Origin: Chryseobacterium sp.
GTDB taxonomy: Bacteria; Bacteroidota; Bacteroidia; Flavobacteriales; Weeksellaceae
Direction of reading: 5' to 3'
Length of the DNA: 30,658 bases
NCBI GenBank assembly: GCA_003248755.1
Contig: QFQW01000040.1
Coordinates: forward strand, 1-30,658
The translations under genes and the position numbers were made by a program. The notes under the pieces were generated by a model. That model did no database searches and was not told the DNA's origin. It saw only the letters and a list, made by a program, of their open reading frames with translations. Positions 5,842-15,471 of this stretch are shown here, in pieces (within the stretch, counting starts at the first letter, position 1; each line of letters starts with the position of its first letter).

Positions 5842-7470
5842 TTACCTCTTTCTGTTTATGACAGAAACCTTTTCAACATTATTATTGGAGCTTACTGCTA
5901 AGAAACTATTATACAAAATACGATTATCAATGGTTCTTTCTCTTACATAGTCTCTATGCTTATTAATTTTCATTTGTTCCTCTTTTTCAATTTTGTATTG
6001 AATTACCAATTTACTTCTAATTTCAGGAAGATTTTCAAGTTTCTTATCAAACTCTACAATTTTATCTTCTGTACTTTTGGATTGAACTTCTATTTCTGCA
6101 ACATTAACTCCTTTTTCAGCTAATAATTCTACTGTTTTTTGAACTTCAGCTTTAGCCAAGTCAATCGTTTTCTGATAAGATGGAAGTTGATTTTTCCAGT
6201 AATCAGTATTTCCATCAACATTTTTAGAATAACCTAAGATTCTGTTATATGACTCTTCAGCTTTGGTGACCATCTCCTTTACTTTTAGGAAGTCATTGTG
6301 TTTTCTGAGTACAAATGCAATGTCTGCAAGATGTTTATTTTTTTCAATTTCAATTTTCTTCTTTAAGAGTTCTATTTCAATATTTGCTCTCGTTTCCGGA
6401 TCAGTAATAATAGAGGTCTTGAGTTCTTGGGTACTTATGTCAGAAATATCTAATACATTCGCTCCTTTCTTCATCGCTTCTAAATATCTTGCTTGTTTAG
6501 ACTGTAACTTTTGTAGCATAAACACATCGATACTATCATTAGTGAGCATAAAATTGATTCTCACGTTTTCAAACTTGTTGCCCTGTCTCCAAGCACGACC
6601 TTCAACTTGTCTCAAGGTTGTAAAATTATAGGGAAGAGAAAGCATATACAGATCGGTCGTATTTTCCTGAAGGTTCATTCCTTCCTGAATGGCTTCACTG
6701 CCAATGATGATTTTAATTTTTCCGGAATTAAAATCATCCTGAATTTTCAATCTGTTTGGTTTGCTCGTTGCTCCTGTAATGACACCCACTTCTTCTGGTT
6801 TATAACCAACTTCTATTACAAGATACTCCTTAATTTTAGGGAACTCTGAAACTGCTAACTCAGAATAAATGATCTGGCCTGCATCGGGAATATCATTTCT
6901 ATTCTGCCGTATCAGATTCATTGTATCAATAAGCTTTGGAGAATTTTCAATAAATTCTTTTACTGAAGGTAATTCTCCATCATAATATGGTGACAGATAT
7001 GGTGAAATTGCAATAAGCCTCGCATTTAGTATGTGAGTTAAAATTGCTCCCTTTTGAGTTTCTTCAAAATTTTCTTTCAGTAAATCATACTGTTCTTGAG
7101 TTAAATCATTCTGCTCAATTTTATACTCTTTATTGATTTTCGTAGGACGAATCAGTTCAGGGTTATCATCTTCTCCTTTTATATCAATAAACTCAGACAA
7201 AAGCTGTTGAAACAAAGAATTATTTTTAAACCTCCGAACATTGGCCTTGAACTTTACATCTCCTCTAGCATCAATTTCCATATCAGTATCCGCCTCCATA
7301 AAGGTTTCAAAGAAGTTGTTGACATTAAAGTAGCCAGATTCTTCCAACCTCTTATTGGCAATCAATGAAAGAATTGAATAATACTCCAGAGGCTTATTGG
7401 TAAAAGGCGTAGCTGAAAGTAACGTAACATTTCTGCCATTGTATTTATCCTGTATATATTGCGAAGCCAT
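5842..7470 (-). pseudogene. 3' fragment of a large SNF2/DEAD-like helicase of a mobile element
   Basis: 542 residues remain. Near the N-terminus is helicase motif III in NVTLLSATPFTNKPLEYYSI, followed by a helicase C-terminal domain: GVITGATSKP, GSEAIQEGMNLQ (motif V region) and QVEGRAWRQGNKF (motif VI, with its arginines). A charged, partly coiled-coil tail follows. Proteins of this kind are usually well over 1500 residues, often with N-terminal DNA methylase or helicase modules, and sit on Bacteroidota conjugative elements. Here the Walker A and DEAH parts are missing. The frame runs open upstream into the endonuclease I gene at about 7470-7500, so the ATG at 7470 is merely the first Met after a deletion junction. 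It is almost certainly inactive as a helicase. Confidence 0.8.
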
Positions 7471-8152
7471 CCAAGTATTGATCCCAAGTTTGAAGACCTG
7501 GAAATGCCACAGAGCCTAAAATGTTTCCATTGCTGAAACCAGAAAGTTGTGTTTCATATCTTGTTACAAAATATAAAATCATTCTTGCAATATCTCCCTT
7601 AAATTCATCTATTGGTTCAAAAACAGTACCTGCGTAGCCTGCGGAAGCCGAACTTCCTAATTTTGAGCCATTTAATGAAGTAAAAGAAACCGTTCCTACT
7701 TTTCCAAATGGGTAATTTGATCGCATTCCGTTTACTTTGCCATCAGTTGGTGTCACAAAATGGACATCAGATCTCATTGGTAAGTTTTGATTAAATAAGC
7801 TTTGTGGTACTACGTGCTCCCTGTTATAACAATCTCCTTCACTGCTGTAATTACCACACTGGTTAGAACCGTGGTTATAGTTGTATGGATCTGATCCAAG
7901 TGGATTTTCTGAATACATATCCATTACAGTTCCGTCGTTTTCATAAAAATAATCTCGGTCTGTAGTTTGAAATGCATTTAATAATCCTGCATACCCTTTG
8001 TCTTGGTGCCCATTGGTAATTATTGTTTTAAGTTTTGATTTTAGGGTTGCTCCAGAAAGACCTGCTGTTCCGTCATAATAATTCGTTGGTGCTTGTGCAG
8101 AGATTGTACAAAATACAAAGCCCGTCAAAAGATTTAGTAATAATTTTTTCAT
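7445..8152 (-). pseudogene. Secreted endonuclease I family gene, 3' end replaced at a deletion junction
   Basis: 235 residues. A signal peptide (MKKLLLNLLTGFVFCTISAQ) is followed by the endonuclease I (NucM/EndA-like) core: NREHVVPQSLFN, with the HNH-type catalytic His, then MRSDVHFVTPTDGKVNGMRS and DEFKGDIARMILYFVTRYE. The family then normally continues after FPGLQTW with a segment containing DPVSQRE and RNPFIDHPEY. Here LQTWD is followed by eleven unrelated residues that are the helicase sequence read in another frame, then a stop at 7445. The catalytic region is intact, so a truncated protein might still be secreted, but the conserved C-terminal segment is gone. Confidence 0.8.
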
Positions 8153-8224
8153 GCTAATGTTAAAAAATAAAAGGTTAATAAAAGTTGTTTGAATGAATTT
8201 TTGTTTGGAAAATATTGTTTGGAG

Positions 8225-8238
8225 AATACTTAAGTATT
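8225..8238. repeat. 14-bp perfect palindrome downstream of the small membrane ORF
   Basis: AATACTTAAGTATT is self-complementary. It lies in the 114-base gap between the endonuclease I gene and the small ORF at 8267. There is no T-tract, so it is not a convincing terminator; it could be a protein site or chance in AT-rich DNA. Confidence 0.25.
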
Positions 8239-8266
8239 ATTCAGAAAATGATACATTGTATTTTAA

Positions 8267-8461
8267 CTATTTAGAGTGTGTTTGATGGTTAGATGGTCTG
8301 GGATGAATTTTTGTATACTTAACACTAAATTTATAAGTCTGATGTATTATTAGCAAAAGAAAAAAAAGGGCACAACATATCAGATAAAAGATATCCTTTG
8401 AGGAAACCCTATGTTTACTATTACGTATTGCTTTTCTTTTTAATGTCCTTTTAAAACTCAT
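8267..8461 (-). CDS. Small hypothetical single-pass membrane protein
   Basis: 64 residues: a strongly basic N-terminus (KRTLKRKAIRNSKHR), one membrane helix (DIFYLICCALFFLLLIIH, about 23-40) and a short polar tail. It starts 10 bases after the PAP2 phosphatase gene ends, on the same strand, so it could be the last gene of that unit. I do not recognise a family. The positive-inside pattern and close spacing make it plausible, but it could be a chance frame. Confidence 0.35.
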   Translation of the reverse strand: MSFKRTLKRKAIRNSKHRVSSKDIFYLICCALFFLLLIIHQTYKFSVKYTKIHPRPSNHQTHSK

Positions 8462-8471
8462 TATATTACTT

Positions 8472-9281
8472 TTAAAAGGACAATTGATAGTTTAGCCCCA
8501 TCATATTCGTTTTATCAAATTTTTGATAAAATGGCGAAATCATCGAAGCAGACTTACCCTTGCTGATGTTAAACAAAGAATTGATTTTGGGATATAACCA
8601 ATAAGCTAGTTCTGTTGACAATATCCCAACTCCAGCACCTGCAAATACATCAGTTACCCAATGTTTGTTATTGATTACCCGGTATACACTTGTAAAAACC
8701 GCAAATGAATATCCCGATATTCCAAGCCAGTAATTGGTGTCTTTATATTCACGGAATAAAAAGTGGGCAGTCGAAAAGGCAACAGCAGCATGTCCTGAAG
8801 GAAACGACATATTATTGGATTTATCAGGTCGTTCTTCTCCGATAAGTTTCTTACTTGGAAGCACAATAGCCGCCGTCAAAGCCTGGCTGGTTGCATAAAT
8901 AATTGTTCTTTCTTTAAAATTATGTTTACCCTCCATCCCTGCTATATTCAAGGCATAAACCATTGCAGCAGGGACATATTGTGTATAATTATCCAGTTTT
9001 GAATTGGACAAATTATGTTCATTGACTTCTCCTCTTACATCACGATCTATCTCTTTCAACTGAGGAACTGCAAAACTGATGGCTCCGGCTGTAATCAAGC
9101 TCGCCGGAACAATTAGTTTCTTGTAACTTAATTGATGATGCTTCAAATCAGACATCTCTAAAGAATCATAGTAATCTACAGTATTTAACTTCAGACTGTC
9201 TTGTGCTGAGGATAAACAACAGATCTGCATCAATATTATGAGCATATATTTTTTGAAAAAATTTGTCATGTGAATATGCAT
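8472..9281 (-). CDS. PAP2-family membrane-associated phosphatase
   Basis: 269 residues, or 265 from the internal ATG at 9269, which gives a cleaner signal peptide (MTNFFKKYMLIILMQICCLS, cut near SAQ). The three PAP2 catalytic motifs are present: K144..R151-P (KKLIGEERP), PSGH at 161-164, and R201, H207 and D211 in YRVINNKHWVTD. These enzymes dephosphorylate lipid phosphates such as phosphatidic acid, phosphatidylglycerol phosphate or undecaprenyl pyrophosphate at the periplasmic face. It lies 185 bases after cadA on the same strand. The gap holds no gene but contains the palindrome AATAGAATTCTATT at 9352-9365, so it may be a separate transcript. Its role among metal genes is unclear. Confidence 0.85.
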   Translation of the reverse strand: MHIHMTNFFKKYMLIILMQICCLSSAQDSLKLNTVDYYDSLEMSDLKHHQLSYKKLIVPASLITAGAISFAVPQLKEIDRDVRGEVNEHNLSNSKLDNYTQYVPAAMVYALNIAGMEGKHNFKERTIIYATSQALTAAIVLPSKKLIGEERPDKSNNMSFPSGHAAVAFSTAHFLFREYKDTNYWLGISGYSFAVFTSVYRVINNKHWVTDVFAGAGVGILSTELAYWLYPKINSLFNISKGKSASMISPFYQKFDKTNMMGLNYQLSF

Positions 9282-9351
9282 TTTGAATTACTTTCTGTGG
9301 TTATTTTCGAACATAGTTATTGCTGTTCCGATATAAAACCGTAATAAAAAC

Positions 9352-9365
9352 AATAGAATTCTATT
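9352..9365. repeat. 14-bp perfect palindrome upstream of the PAP2 gene
   Basis: AATAGAATTCTATT is self-complementary and lies about 70 bases upstream of the PAP2 start, in the only sizeable gap (185 bases) of this gene run. It may be an operator or a chance AT-rich palindrome. On the minus strand TATGTTCG (one mismatch to TAnnTTTG) lies between it and the gene. Confidence 0.3.
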
Positions 9366-9466
9366 TATTTAAAGATTAATTAGATATTGGAGGTTGCTTT
9401 AAAAACCATCATAAAAACTTCCTTTTATCTATTGAAATGCTATGTTTAAAAAAATCCGAAAACTAA

Positions 9467-11506
9467 TTATTCAAATTTCATTTTCTGAATTCTTACGGCA
9501 TTCAGGATAGCAATAAGTGAAACACCTACATCAGCAAAAACAGCTTCCCACATCGTTGCCAGCCCTCCTGCTCCCAGAACAAGTACAACTGCTTTCACTA
9601 CAAATGCAAGTATAATGTTCTGCCATACTATTTTTTTTGTCTGTTTTCCAATATTGATTGCCATTGGTATTTTTGATGGCTTATCATCCTGAATAACAAC
9701 ATCCGCTGTTTCAATGGTTGCGTCACTTCCCAAACCACCCATCGCAATACCTACATCACTTAAGGCAACAACAGGCGCATCATTAACTCCGTCTCCTACA
9801 AATGCAACACTTTCTTTTCTAGCTTTAATTTCTTTAACCTTATTGACTTTATCTTCAGGAAGGAGATCTCCGAACGCACTGTCAATTCCAATCTCATCAG
9901 CTACATACTTTACAACGCTGCTTTTATCACCACTTAACATTGTGGCCTTCACATTAAGGTTATGAAGTTTATTGACTGTCTGTTCTGCATCTTCCTTAAT
10001 ACTGTCGGCAATGGTAATGAGTCCTGCAAATTTTCCTCCATAGGCTATTGCAATAATGGTGTATACAATTGTTGTAGGATCAATATCATATTTGACATTG
10101 AATTTATCCATTAGCTTAAAATTACCTACCAGTAAATCTTTTCCGTTCACAGTCGCTTTAAGACCGTGACCTGCAATCTCTTCCGTATTCTCAAGATTAA
10201 TAGAATTATCAATTTCTCCAACATACTCGTGAATAGCAGTTGCGACAGGGTGTGTTGATTTACTCTCCAGTGCATTTACCAGCTTAAGAATTTCTTTCTG
10301 GTCAAAATCAGGCTGAATTTGAACTTCCTGAACTTTAAAAACACCCTCAGTCATTGTTCCGGTTTTATCCATGACAACGTTTTGTATCTCAGCAATTTTA
10401 TCGAGAAAATTACTTCCTTTAAATAAAATGCCGTTTCTGCTTGCGGCACCAATACCCCCGAAATATCCTAAAGGAATCGAAATTACCAATGCACAAGGAC
10501 ATGAGATCACTAAAAATACCAGCGCACGATACAACCAATCTCTGAATACATAATCATCAACGATGAAGTATGGGATAAGGCATATTAAAATTGCCAGGAC
10601 GACAACTATTGGCGTATAAACACGTGCAAATTTTCTTATGAAAAGCTCTGTTGGTGCTTTTTGTGATGTTGCATTTTGCACAAGCTCTAAAATTTTACTC
10701 AGTTTACTGTCTTCGTAAGCTGTTGTAATTTTCACCTGTGATACCGTCGTTAGATTAATCATTCCTGCCAGTACAATTTCCCCCTTCGTTTTTGTGTCAG
10801 GCTTACTTTCTCCTGTAAGTGCAGCCGTATTAAAAGAAGCAGAGTCACTAAGCAGTTCACCATCTAAAGCCAGTTTTTCTCCAGGCTTTAACTGAATAAT
10901 TTCTCCAATGATCGCCTGAGCCGCTTTAATTGTTTTAGGTTTGTTATCCTCTAAGATTGTTACCTCATCAGGACGCTGATCAAGCAATGCTTTAATATTA
11001 CTTTTCGCTCTTGTAACAGCTAAAGTCTGAAAGGTTTCCCCAACAGCATAAAATAACATGACGGCTACTCCCTCGGGATATTCAGAAATAATGAATGCAC
11101 CAATAGTAGCAATACTCATTAAAAAAAACTCTGAAAATACGTCACCTTTTATAATACTTTCCGCAGCTTCTTTGATAACCGGCAGACCAACTGGAGCATA
11201 AGCAGCAATGTACCATACCGTTCTTACCCATCCGGAAAACCATTCCATCTTAATATAATTGTCAAATACAATTCCTGCCAGAAGCAATATCAGGGAGATT
11301 GCAGATGGTAAGAACATTTGAAAAACAGTTTTATCGGTGGAGCCGTGATCATGGCCATCATCATCACTGTGATCATGGTTATGTCCGTCACCGGAGCTGT
11401 GCTTTTCTTCTTTTAACAATTTATTTGCTTTTTTATCAATCTTCTCTTCTTGGGGTGAGCAACAGAGCTGTTTGCCCTGCGCATCATATTCGTGCTTATG
11501 TTCCAT
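9467..11506 (-). CDS. cadA: Heavy-metal P1B-type ATPase (Zn/Cd/Co export)
   Basis: 679 residues. The N-terminus has no HMA domain. It has a short Cys pair (QLCCSP) and a histidine-rich stretch (HNHDHSDDDGHDHG) that probably senses or buffers Zn/Cd. P-type ATPase signatures follow in order: the membrane metal site SCPCALVIS (about 335-340), the phosphorylation site DKTGT (about 378), the HP locus STHPVATAI, and GDGVNDAP (about 570). The CPC motif without Cu-type features, together with the RND and CDF neighbours, points to Zn(II)/Cd(II) export from cytoplasm to periplasm. It is the last gene of the tight run beginning at 18043, 45 bases after the MgtC-like gene. Confidence 0.92.
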   Translation of the reverse strand: MEHKHEYDAQGKQLCCSPQEEKIDKKANKLLKEEKHSSGDGHNHDHSDDDGHDHGSTDKTVFQMFLPSAISLILLLAGIVFDNYIKMEWFSGWVRTVWYIAAYAPVGLPVIKEAAESIIKGDVFSEFFLMSIATIGAFIISEYPEGVAVMLFYAVGETFQTLAVTRAKSNIKALLDQRPDEVTILEDNKPKTIKAAQAIIGEIIQLKPGEKLALDGELLSDSASFNTAALTGESKPDTKTKGEIVLAGMINLTTVSQVKITTAYEDSKLSKILELVQNATSQKAPTELFIRKFARVYTPIVVVLAILICLIPYFIVDDYVFRDWLYRALVFLVISCPCALVISIPLGYFGGIGAASRNGILFKGSNFLDKIAEIQNVVMDKTGTMTEGVFKVQEVQIQPDFDQKEILKLVNALESKSTHPVATAIHEYVGEIDNSINLENTEEIAGHGLKATVNGKDLLVGNFKLMDKFNVKYDIDPTTIVYTIIAIAYGGKFAGLITIADSIKEDAEQTVNKLHNLNVKATMLSGDKSSVVKYVADEIGIDSAFGDLLPEDKVNKVKEIKARKESVAFVGDGVNDAPVVALSDVGIAMGGLGSDATIETADVVIQDDKPSKIPMAINIGKQTKKIVWQNIILAFVVKAVVLVLGAGGLATMWEAVFADVGVSLIAILNAVRIQKMKFE

Positions 11507-11551
11507 AATATATTGTTTAGAGGTTTTTACTTATTTCAATAACTTTTTTAA

Positions 11552-12037
11552 TTATTCCAGTTTATTATTTTTACCGTCATCCTCACCTTGTTTTTCTGAA
11601 AAGCTATTTTCAATCATTTTCTTATACCAGTTAAATTTACTCAGTGATAATAAAAAGTAAATTAAAACAGTCGAAAAAATAGCCAGTACATACATATTGA
11701 GAGCAACTGCAGATCCAATTGCCGCCGTTGCCCACAAAGCTGATGACGTTGTTAAGCCTAAAAGGCTGTTGCTTTTATCCTTAAAACTTAAACCTGCACC
11801 TATAAAACCGAGTCCTGTAGCTATTGCAGCGAGCATTCTTGCTATAGCAGATTTATCATCTGTTAGATGAGATGCAATTGCAACAAACAGACACGATGCC
11901 AGAGTAATTGCACCAAAAGTCCTGATTCCGGCATCTTTATGAGATGTTTCCCTCTCAAAACCAATAATGCAGCCTAAAACCAGTGACAACAAGAGTTTCG
12001 CTGCTATGAGTAACTCAAAGCGGAGATCCATATTCAT
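11552..12037 (-). CDS. MgtC/SapB-family membrane protein
   Basis: 161 residues with four predicted helices. Hallmarks of the MgtC N-terminal domain are seen: LGCIIGFERE near 22, DAGIRTFGAI, then ATGLGFIGAGLSFK and SALWATAAIG. The C-terminal ACT-like domain of MgtC proper is absent; the tail is short and charged. MgtC proteins affect Mg homeostasis and ATP synthase and are not Mg transporters themselves. It starts 8 bases after the LTA-synthase-like gene and belongs to the same operon. A role in membrane energetics during metal stress is a guess from context. Confidence 0.85.
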   Translation of the reverse strand: MNMDLRFELLIAAKLLLSLVLGCIIGFERETSHKDAGIRTFGAITLASCLFVAIASHLTDDKSAIARMLAAIATGLGFIGAGLSFKDKSNSLLGLTTSSALWATAAIGSAVALNMYVLAIFSTVLIYFLLSLSKFNWYKKMIENSFSEKQGEDDGKNNKLE

Positions 12038-12045
12038 ATCAATTA

Positions 12046-14016
12046 TTATTTTTGATTCTGCTTCAAACCATTATTTTTATAAAGATAGTAGGCTGTCTGA
12101 TAGTTAGCAATTGCCCTTCCTACTATTTCCTGCTTAGGTACCACCGCAATCTGTTCGTTTTTTTCCTGTACATATTTAAAAGTTTCAACTTTTTGTTGAG
12201 GGGAAAGGATAACAAGATTATCATTTTCCATATAGGCAAGTTTCTGGTAGGTTCCAACAAATATTCTGGGAATGTAACTATCACTAAGTACATTTTTCCC
12301 ATACAGATTACTAGTATAATTCCATCCTAAAAGGTTAAATAAAGTAGGATAAAGATCAATTTGAGAACACATTTTGTTAATTTTTAAAGACTGCCTGTCC
12401 TGAAGATTAACAATCAATGCGGGAATATGGTATTTTGATATATCAATTTCATTTTTCCCGGCGCTGCTGGCGCAGTGGTCTGCAACAATGACAATAACAG
12501 TATTTTTATACCATGGCTTATTTTTTATCTTTTTTAGAAATGCTCCAATCGCATAATCCGTATATTTAACTGCTCCTTCTCTTCCTGAACCGGAGGGAAT
12601 ATCAATTTTGCCATCCGGATAAGTGAAAGGTCTGTGATTTGACGTAGTCATCACAAAATCGTAGAAGGGTTTGCCTGTTTTATATTGCTCATCTGATTTT
12701 CTTATTACCTCGTTGTAAAGATCCTCGTCACAAATACCCCATGCGTTTTCAAAAGTAACATTTCGGTCTTCTATTGAAGTTCTTGGTGCGTGGTAGTTTT
12801 CTTTTGCAAATGCATTTCTGTTTCTATCAATAATAGCATATCCGTTATCCCCAAAATATTTGTTCATATTATCAAAATAACCATCCCCTCCGTAAAAAAA
12901 ACTTGTATCATAACCCTGGTGGCTGAAAATTGATCCTATTGTAGTTAGATGATCATTGTTTTTTCGTCTGACAATACTGTTACCGGGTGTAGGGGGGATT
13001 GCAAGGGAAAGAGCTTCCATTCCCCGAACTGTTCTCGTACCTGTAGAATACATATTTGTGAATAAAACACTTTCGTTGGCAAGGGAATCCAGTACAGGAG
13101 TTATCCCCTGACTATTTCCAAAAGTTTTCATGAAATCTGCACTGAAACTCTCCATTGTAATCATAATGACATTAGGTCTTTGTACAGTTGTTACGGAAGA
13201 TTCAATTTTTCTTTCAATTGAGAAACTGTTCTGCAGAAATCTGGAACTGCTGTCCTTTAAATCATTTTTAATAATCTTAAAAGCATCTCTATTATCCATA
13301 AGCTGATAAAAATGATCGTAATTAATTTCATTGTTGTTATAAGCAGAAAAGAAAGAATAGATTCCTGATTTTGACAGTTCATTTTGATAGCGGTTGGTAC
13401 TCAGATCAGCAAAACTGTTTTCGACTGAGAACGCATAAACAACTGTTGCTATTAAAATTCCTGCCGTTATTTTCAGCCTTGACAAAAATCTTGTATTACC
13501 TTTAAAAGTATCTGAAAAGTAATTTTTTCGGATACAGAAAAAGATGACAAAAAATGTGAGGATAATCATCACTGCAATTAATATTGGCAGTGGATATGAT
13601 TCATTAATATTATTAATTACTTCGTAGGTGTAAATAAGATAATCTACCGCTATAAAATTAAACCTGCTTTCGAATTCCTGCCAAAAAGTTATTTCAGCAA
13701 AAAAGGAAAAAAACAGAATCAATATACCAAGTGAAAAACTAAAGTAGGTAATGATTTTATTAAATCGGGAATCAACAAATCGTTGAGGTAAAATCAACAG
13801 ATAAATACTATATGGAAATATGAAAAACAAACCTACCCCCACATCATACGCAAAACCAACTAGAAATACTCTGATAAAAGCGACCACCGAAAACTCAGTC
13901 TTTTGAAATGAGGTCAAGGCAAATCCCAGCCTAAGTATAAAAGACATGATGATAAAGAATAGAAAAAATCTTATAAGCAATGTGTAGGTGCTTTTAAAAA
14001 AGCTTTTGGGTTTCAT
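12046..14016 (-). CDS. LTA synthase-like membrane sulfatase-fold enzyme
   Basis: 656 residues from the ATG at 14016. A longer frame from 14076 overlaps the lpdA end and lacks support; the shorter start opens with MKPKSFFKSTYTLLIRFF, a normal first membrane helix. Five membrane segments in the first 200 residues precede an extracellular alkaline-phosphatase/sulfatase domain: VIMITMESFSADF (metal-binding Glu), GTRTVRGMEAL (probable Thr nucleophile), YGGDGYFDNMNKYFG and VIVADHCASS. This is the architecture of LtaS/MdoB-type phosphoglycerol transferases. Bacteroidota lack lipoteichoic acid, so the acceptor may be a glycan or lipid of the envelope. It starts 23 bases after lpdA within the metal-gene run. 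Confidence 0.85.
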   Translation of the reverse strand: MKPKSFFKSTYTLLIRFFLFFIIMSFILRLGFALTSFQKTEFSVVAFIRVFLVGFAYDVGVGLFFIFPYSIYLLILPQRFVDSRFNKIITYFSFSLGILILFFSFFAEITFWQEFESRFNFIAVDYLIYTYEVINNINESYPLPILIAVMIILTFFVIFFCIRKNYFSDTFKGNTRFLSRLKITAGILIATVVYAFSVENSFADLSTNRYQNELSKSGIYSFFSAYNNNEINYDHFYQLMDNRDAFKIIKNDLKDSSSRFLQNSFSIERKIESSVTTVQRPNVIMITMESFSADFMKTFGNSQGITPVLDSLANESVLFTNMYSTGTRTVRGMEALSLAIPPTPGNSIVRRKNNDHLTTIGSIFSHQGYDTSFFYGGDGYFDNMNKYFGDNGYAIIDRNRNAFAKENYHAPRTSIEDRNVTFENAWGICDEDLYNEVIRKSDEQYKTGKPFYDFVMTTSNHRPFTYPDGKIDIPSGSGREGAVKYTDYAIGAFLKKIKNKPWYKNTVIVIVADHCASSAGKNEIDISKYHIPALIVNLQDRQSLKINKMCSQIDLYPTLFNLLGWNYTSNLYGKNVLSDSYIPRIFVGTYQKLAYMENDNLVILSPQQKVETFKYVQEKNEQIAVVPKQEIVGRAIANYQTAYYLYKNNGLKQNQK

Positions 14017-14039
14017 GCCGAGAATAGATTTGTTTAAAA

Positions 14040-15440
14040 TTAAATGTGAATAGCAATGCCATGAACAGCCAGACAAGCTTCACGAAGAGACTCATAATAC
14101 GTGGGATGTCCATGTGAAATTCTTGCAATATCTTCAGAAGCAGCTCTGAATTCCATTGCGGTTGTAGCCTGTCCTATAATATCCGATGCACGCTCCCCTA
14201 TAATGTGGATTCCGAGAATTTCATCGGTCTTTTTATCTGTCAGAACTTTTACTAGTCCTGTGGTATGGCTGCTGGCTATGGCTCTGCCTGATGCAGAGAA
14301 CGGAAATTCACCTACCCTGAACAGCCTACCGGAAGATTTTAACTCTTCCTCTGTACTTCCCACTCCAGCAACTTCTGGACTTGTATAAACAATACTTGGA
14401 ATAAGATTGTAATTGATATGAGGTTTCTGCCCTGCAATAGTTTCAGCAACAAAAACACCTTCTTCAGATGCTTTGTGTGCCAGCATAACTCCCTTTACAG
14501 TATCACCTATCGCGTAGATTCCCTTAATATTGGTCTCAAGATTTTTGTCAGTTACAATCTGTCCTGTTGCTGATAGCTGAATTCCGGCATTTTCAAGATT
14601 CAAACCTTCGGTATAAGGTTTTCTTCCTGTTGCCATAAGACAGTAATCTCCTTCAATAAAGACTTGCTCGCCCTCACTATTTTCAGCACGGACAATTATT
14701 CCGGTGGGGGTGTGAACAGCTTCCGTGACCTTATGTTTCATCAAAAACTCAAAGCCCTGCTTTTTTAGCGACTTCTGCAGCTCAATACCCATCTTTCCAT
14801 CCATTCCGTAAATGAGTCTGTCCATATATTCAAGAACAGTAATTCTGGCACCGAGCCTTGCATAAATAGATCCCATCTCCATTCCGATAACCCCACCGCC
14901 TACAATAATCAAATGTTTAGGAATTTCTTTCAGAGAGAGAGCTTCCGTTGAAGTTATAATACGTTGTTTGTCAATTGTAATACCCGGTAATGACGCAGGT
15001 TTTGATCCTGTCGCAATGATAATATTCTTAGCTGATAGCTCAATAGTATCTGCTTCTCTCTTGACAAACACAGTATTTTTATTAATAAAAGAACCAAGAC
15101 CATGAAAAACTTCCACTTTATTTTTTTTCATCAGAAACTTAACACCTCCGTTTATTTTGGAAACTACCTGGGATTTACGTTGTACCATCTTATCAAAATC
15201 TATTGTCACATTTTCTGCTGAAATACCGTGTTCACTCATATCATTTTGAATACCGGCAAACCTCTCGGTGCTGTCGAGCATAGCTTTAGAAGGAATGCAG
15301 CCTACATTAAGGCAGGTACCTCCCAAAACGGCATATTTTTCTACAATCGCAGTTTTCAGACCGAGTTGAGCGCAACGGATTGCTCCTACATAACCTCCAG
15401 GTCCTGAACCAATAATAATTACATCGAACTGATTTTCCAT
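14040..15440 (-). CDS. lpdA: Dihydrolipoamide dehydrogenase
   Basis: 466 residues from the ATG at 15440 (MENQFDVIIIG). The FAD-binding GSGPGG is at 11-16, the redox disulfide at C43-C48 (GGTCLNVGCIPSKAML), the NAD-binding GGGVIGMEMGS is central, and the second FAD motif is GIYAIGD. The C-terminal HPTYYES.REA supplies the catalytic His/Glu of the dimer partner. It re-oxidises dihydrolipoyl groups with NAD+. It is not MerA: there is no N-terminal HMA domain and no C-terminal Cys pair. It lies between a cation exporter and an LTA-synthase-like gene, away from any 2-oxoacid dehydrogenase genes, so it may be a dedicated or metal-tolerant copy. The GcvH-like carriers in the same island are possible partners. 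Confidence 0.92.
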   Translation of the reverse strand: MENQFDVIIIGSGPGGYVGAIRCAQLGLKTAIVEKYAVLGGTCLNVGCIPSKAMLDSTERFAGIQNDMSEHGISAENVTIDFDKMVQRKSQVVSKINGGVKFLMKKNKVEVFHGLGSFINKNTVFVKREADTIELSAKNIIIATGSKPASLPGITIDKQRIITSTEALSLKEIPKHLIIVGGGVIGMEMGSIYARLGARITVLEYMDRLIYGMDGKMGIELQKSLKKQGFEFLMKHKVTEAVHTPTGIIVRAENSEGEQVFIEGDYCLMATGRKPYTEGLNLENAGIQLSATGQIVTDKNLETNIKGIYAIGDTVKGVMLAHKASEEGVFVAETIAGQKPHINYNLIPSIVYTSPEVAGVGSTEEELKSSGRLFRVGEFPFSASGRAIASSHTTGLVKVLTDKKTDEILGIHIIGERASDIIGQATTAMEFRAASEDIARISHGHPTYYESLREACLAVHGIAIHI

Positions 15441-15471
15441 ACTTCTGTTGTTTAAAATGGTTAACAAAAAC

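Noticed and set aside
5832..5872. Inverted repeat AAAGGTTTCT / AGAAACCTTT at the end of the helicase fragment as a terminator
   Set aside because: The stem is perfect, but the loop is 21 bases, it overlaps the coding end, and no T-tract follows on the minus strand.
14040..15440. lpdA read as mercuric reductase (merA), which would complete the mer module
   Set aside because: It lacks the HMA domain and the C-terminal Cys pair of MerA, has the Lpd C-terminal HPTYYES motif, and is about 13 kb from merTP in another transcript.
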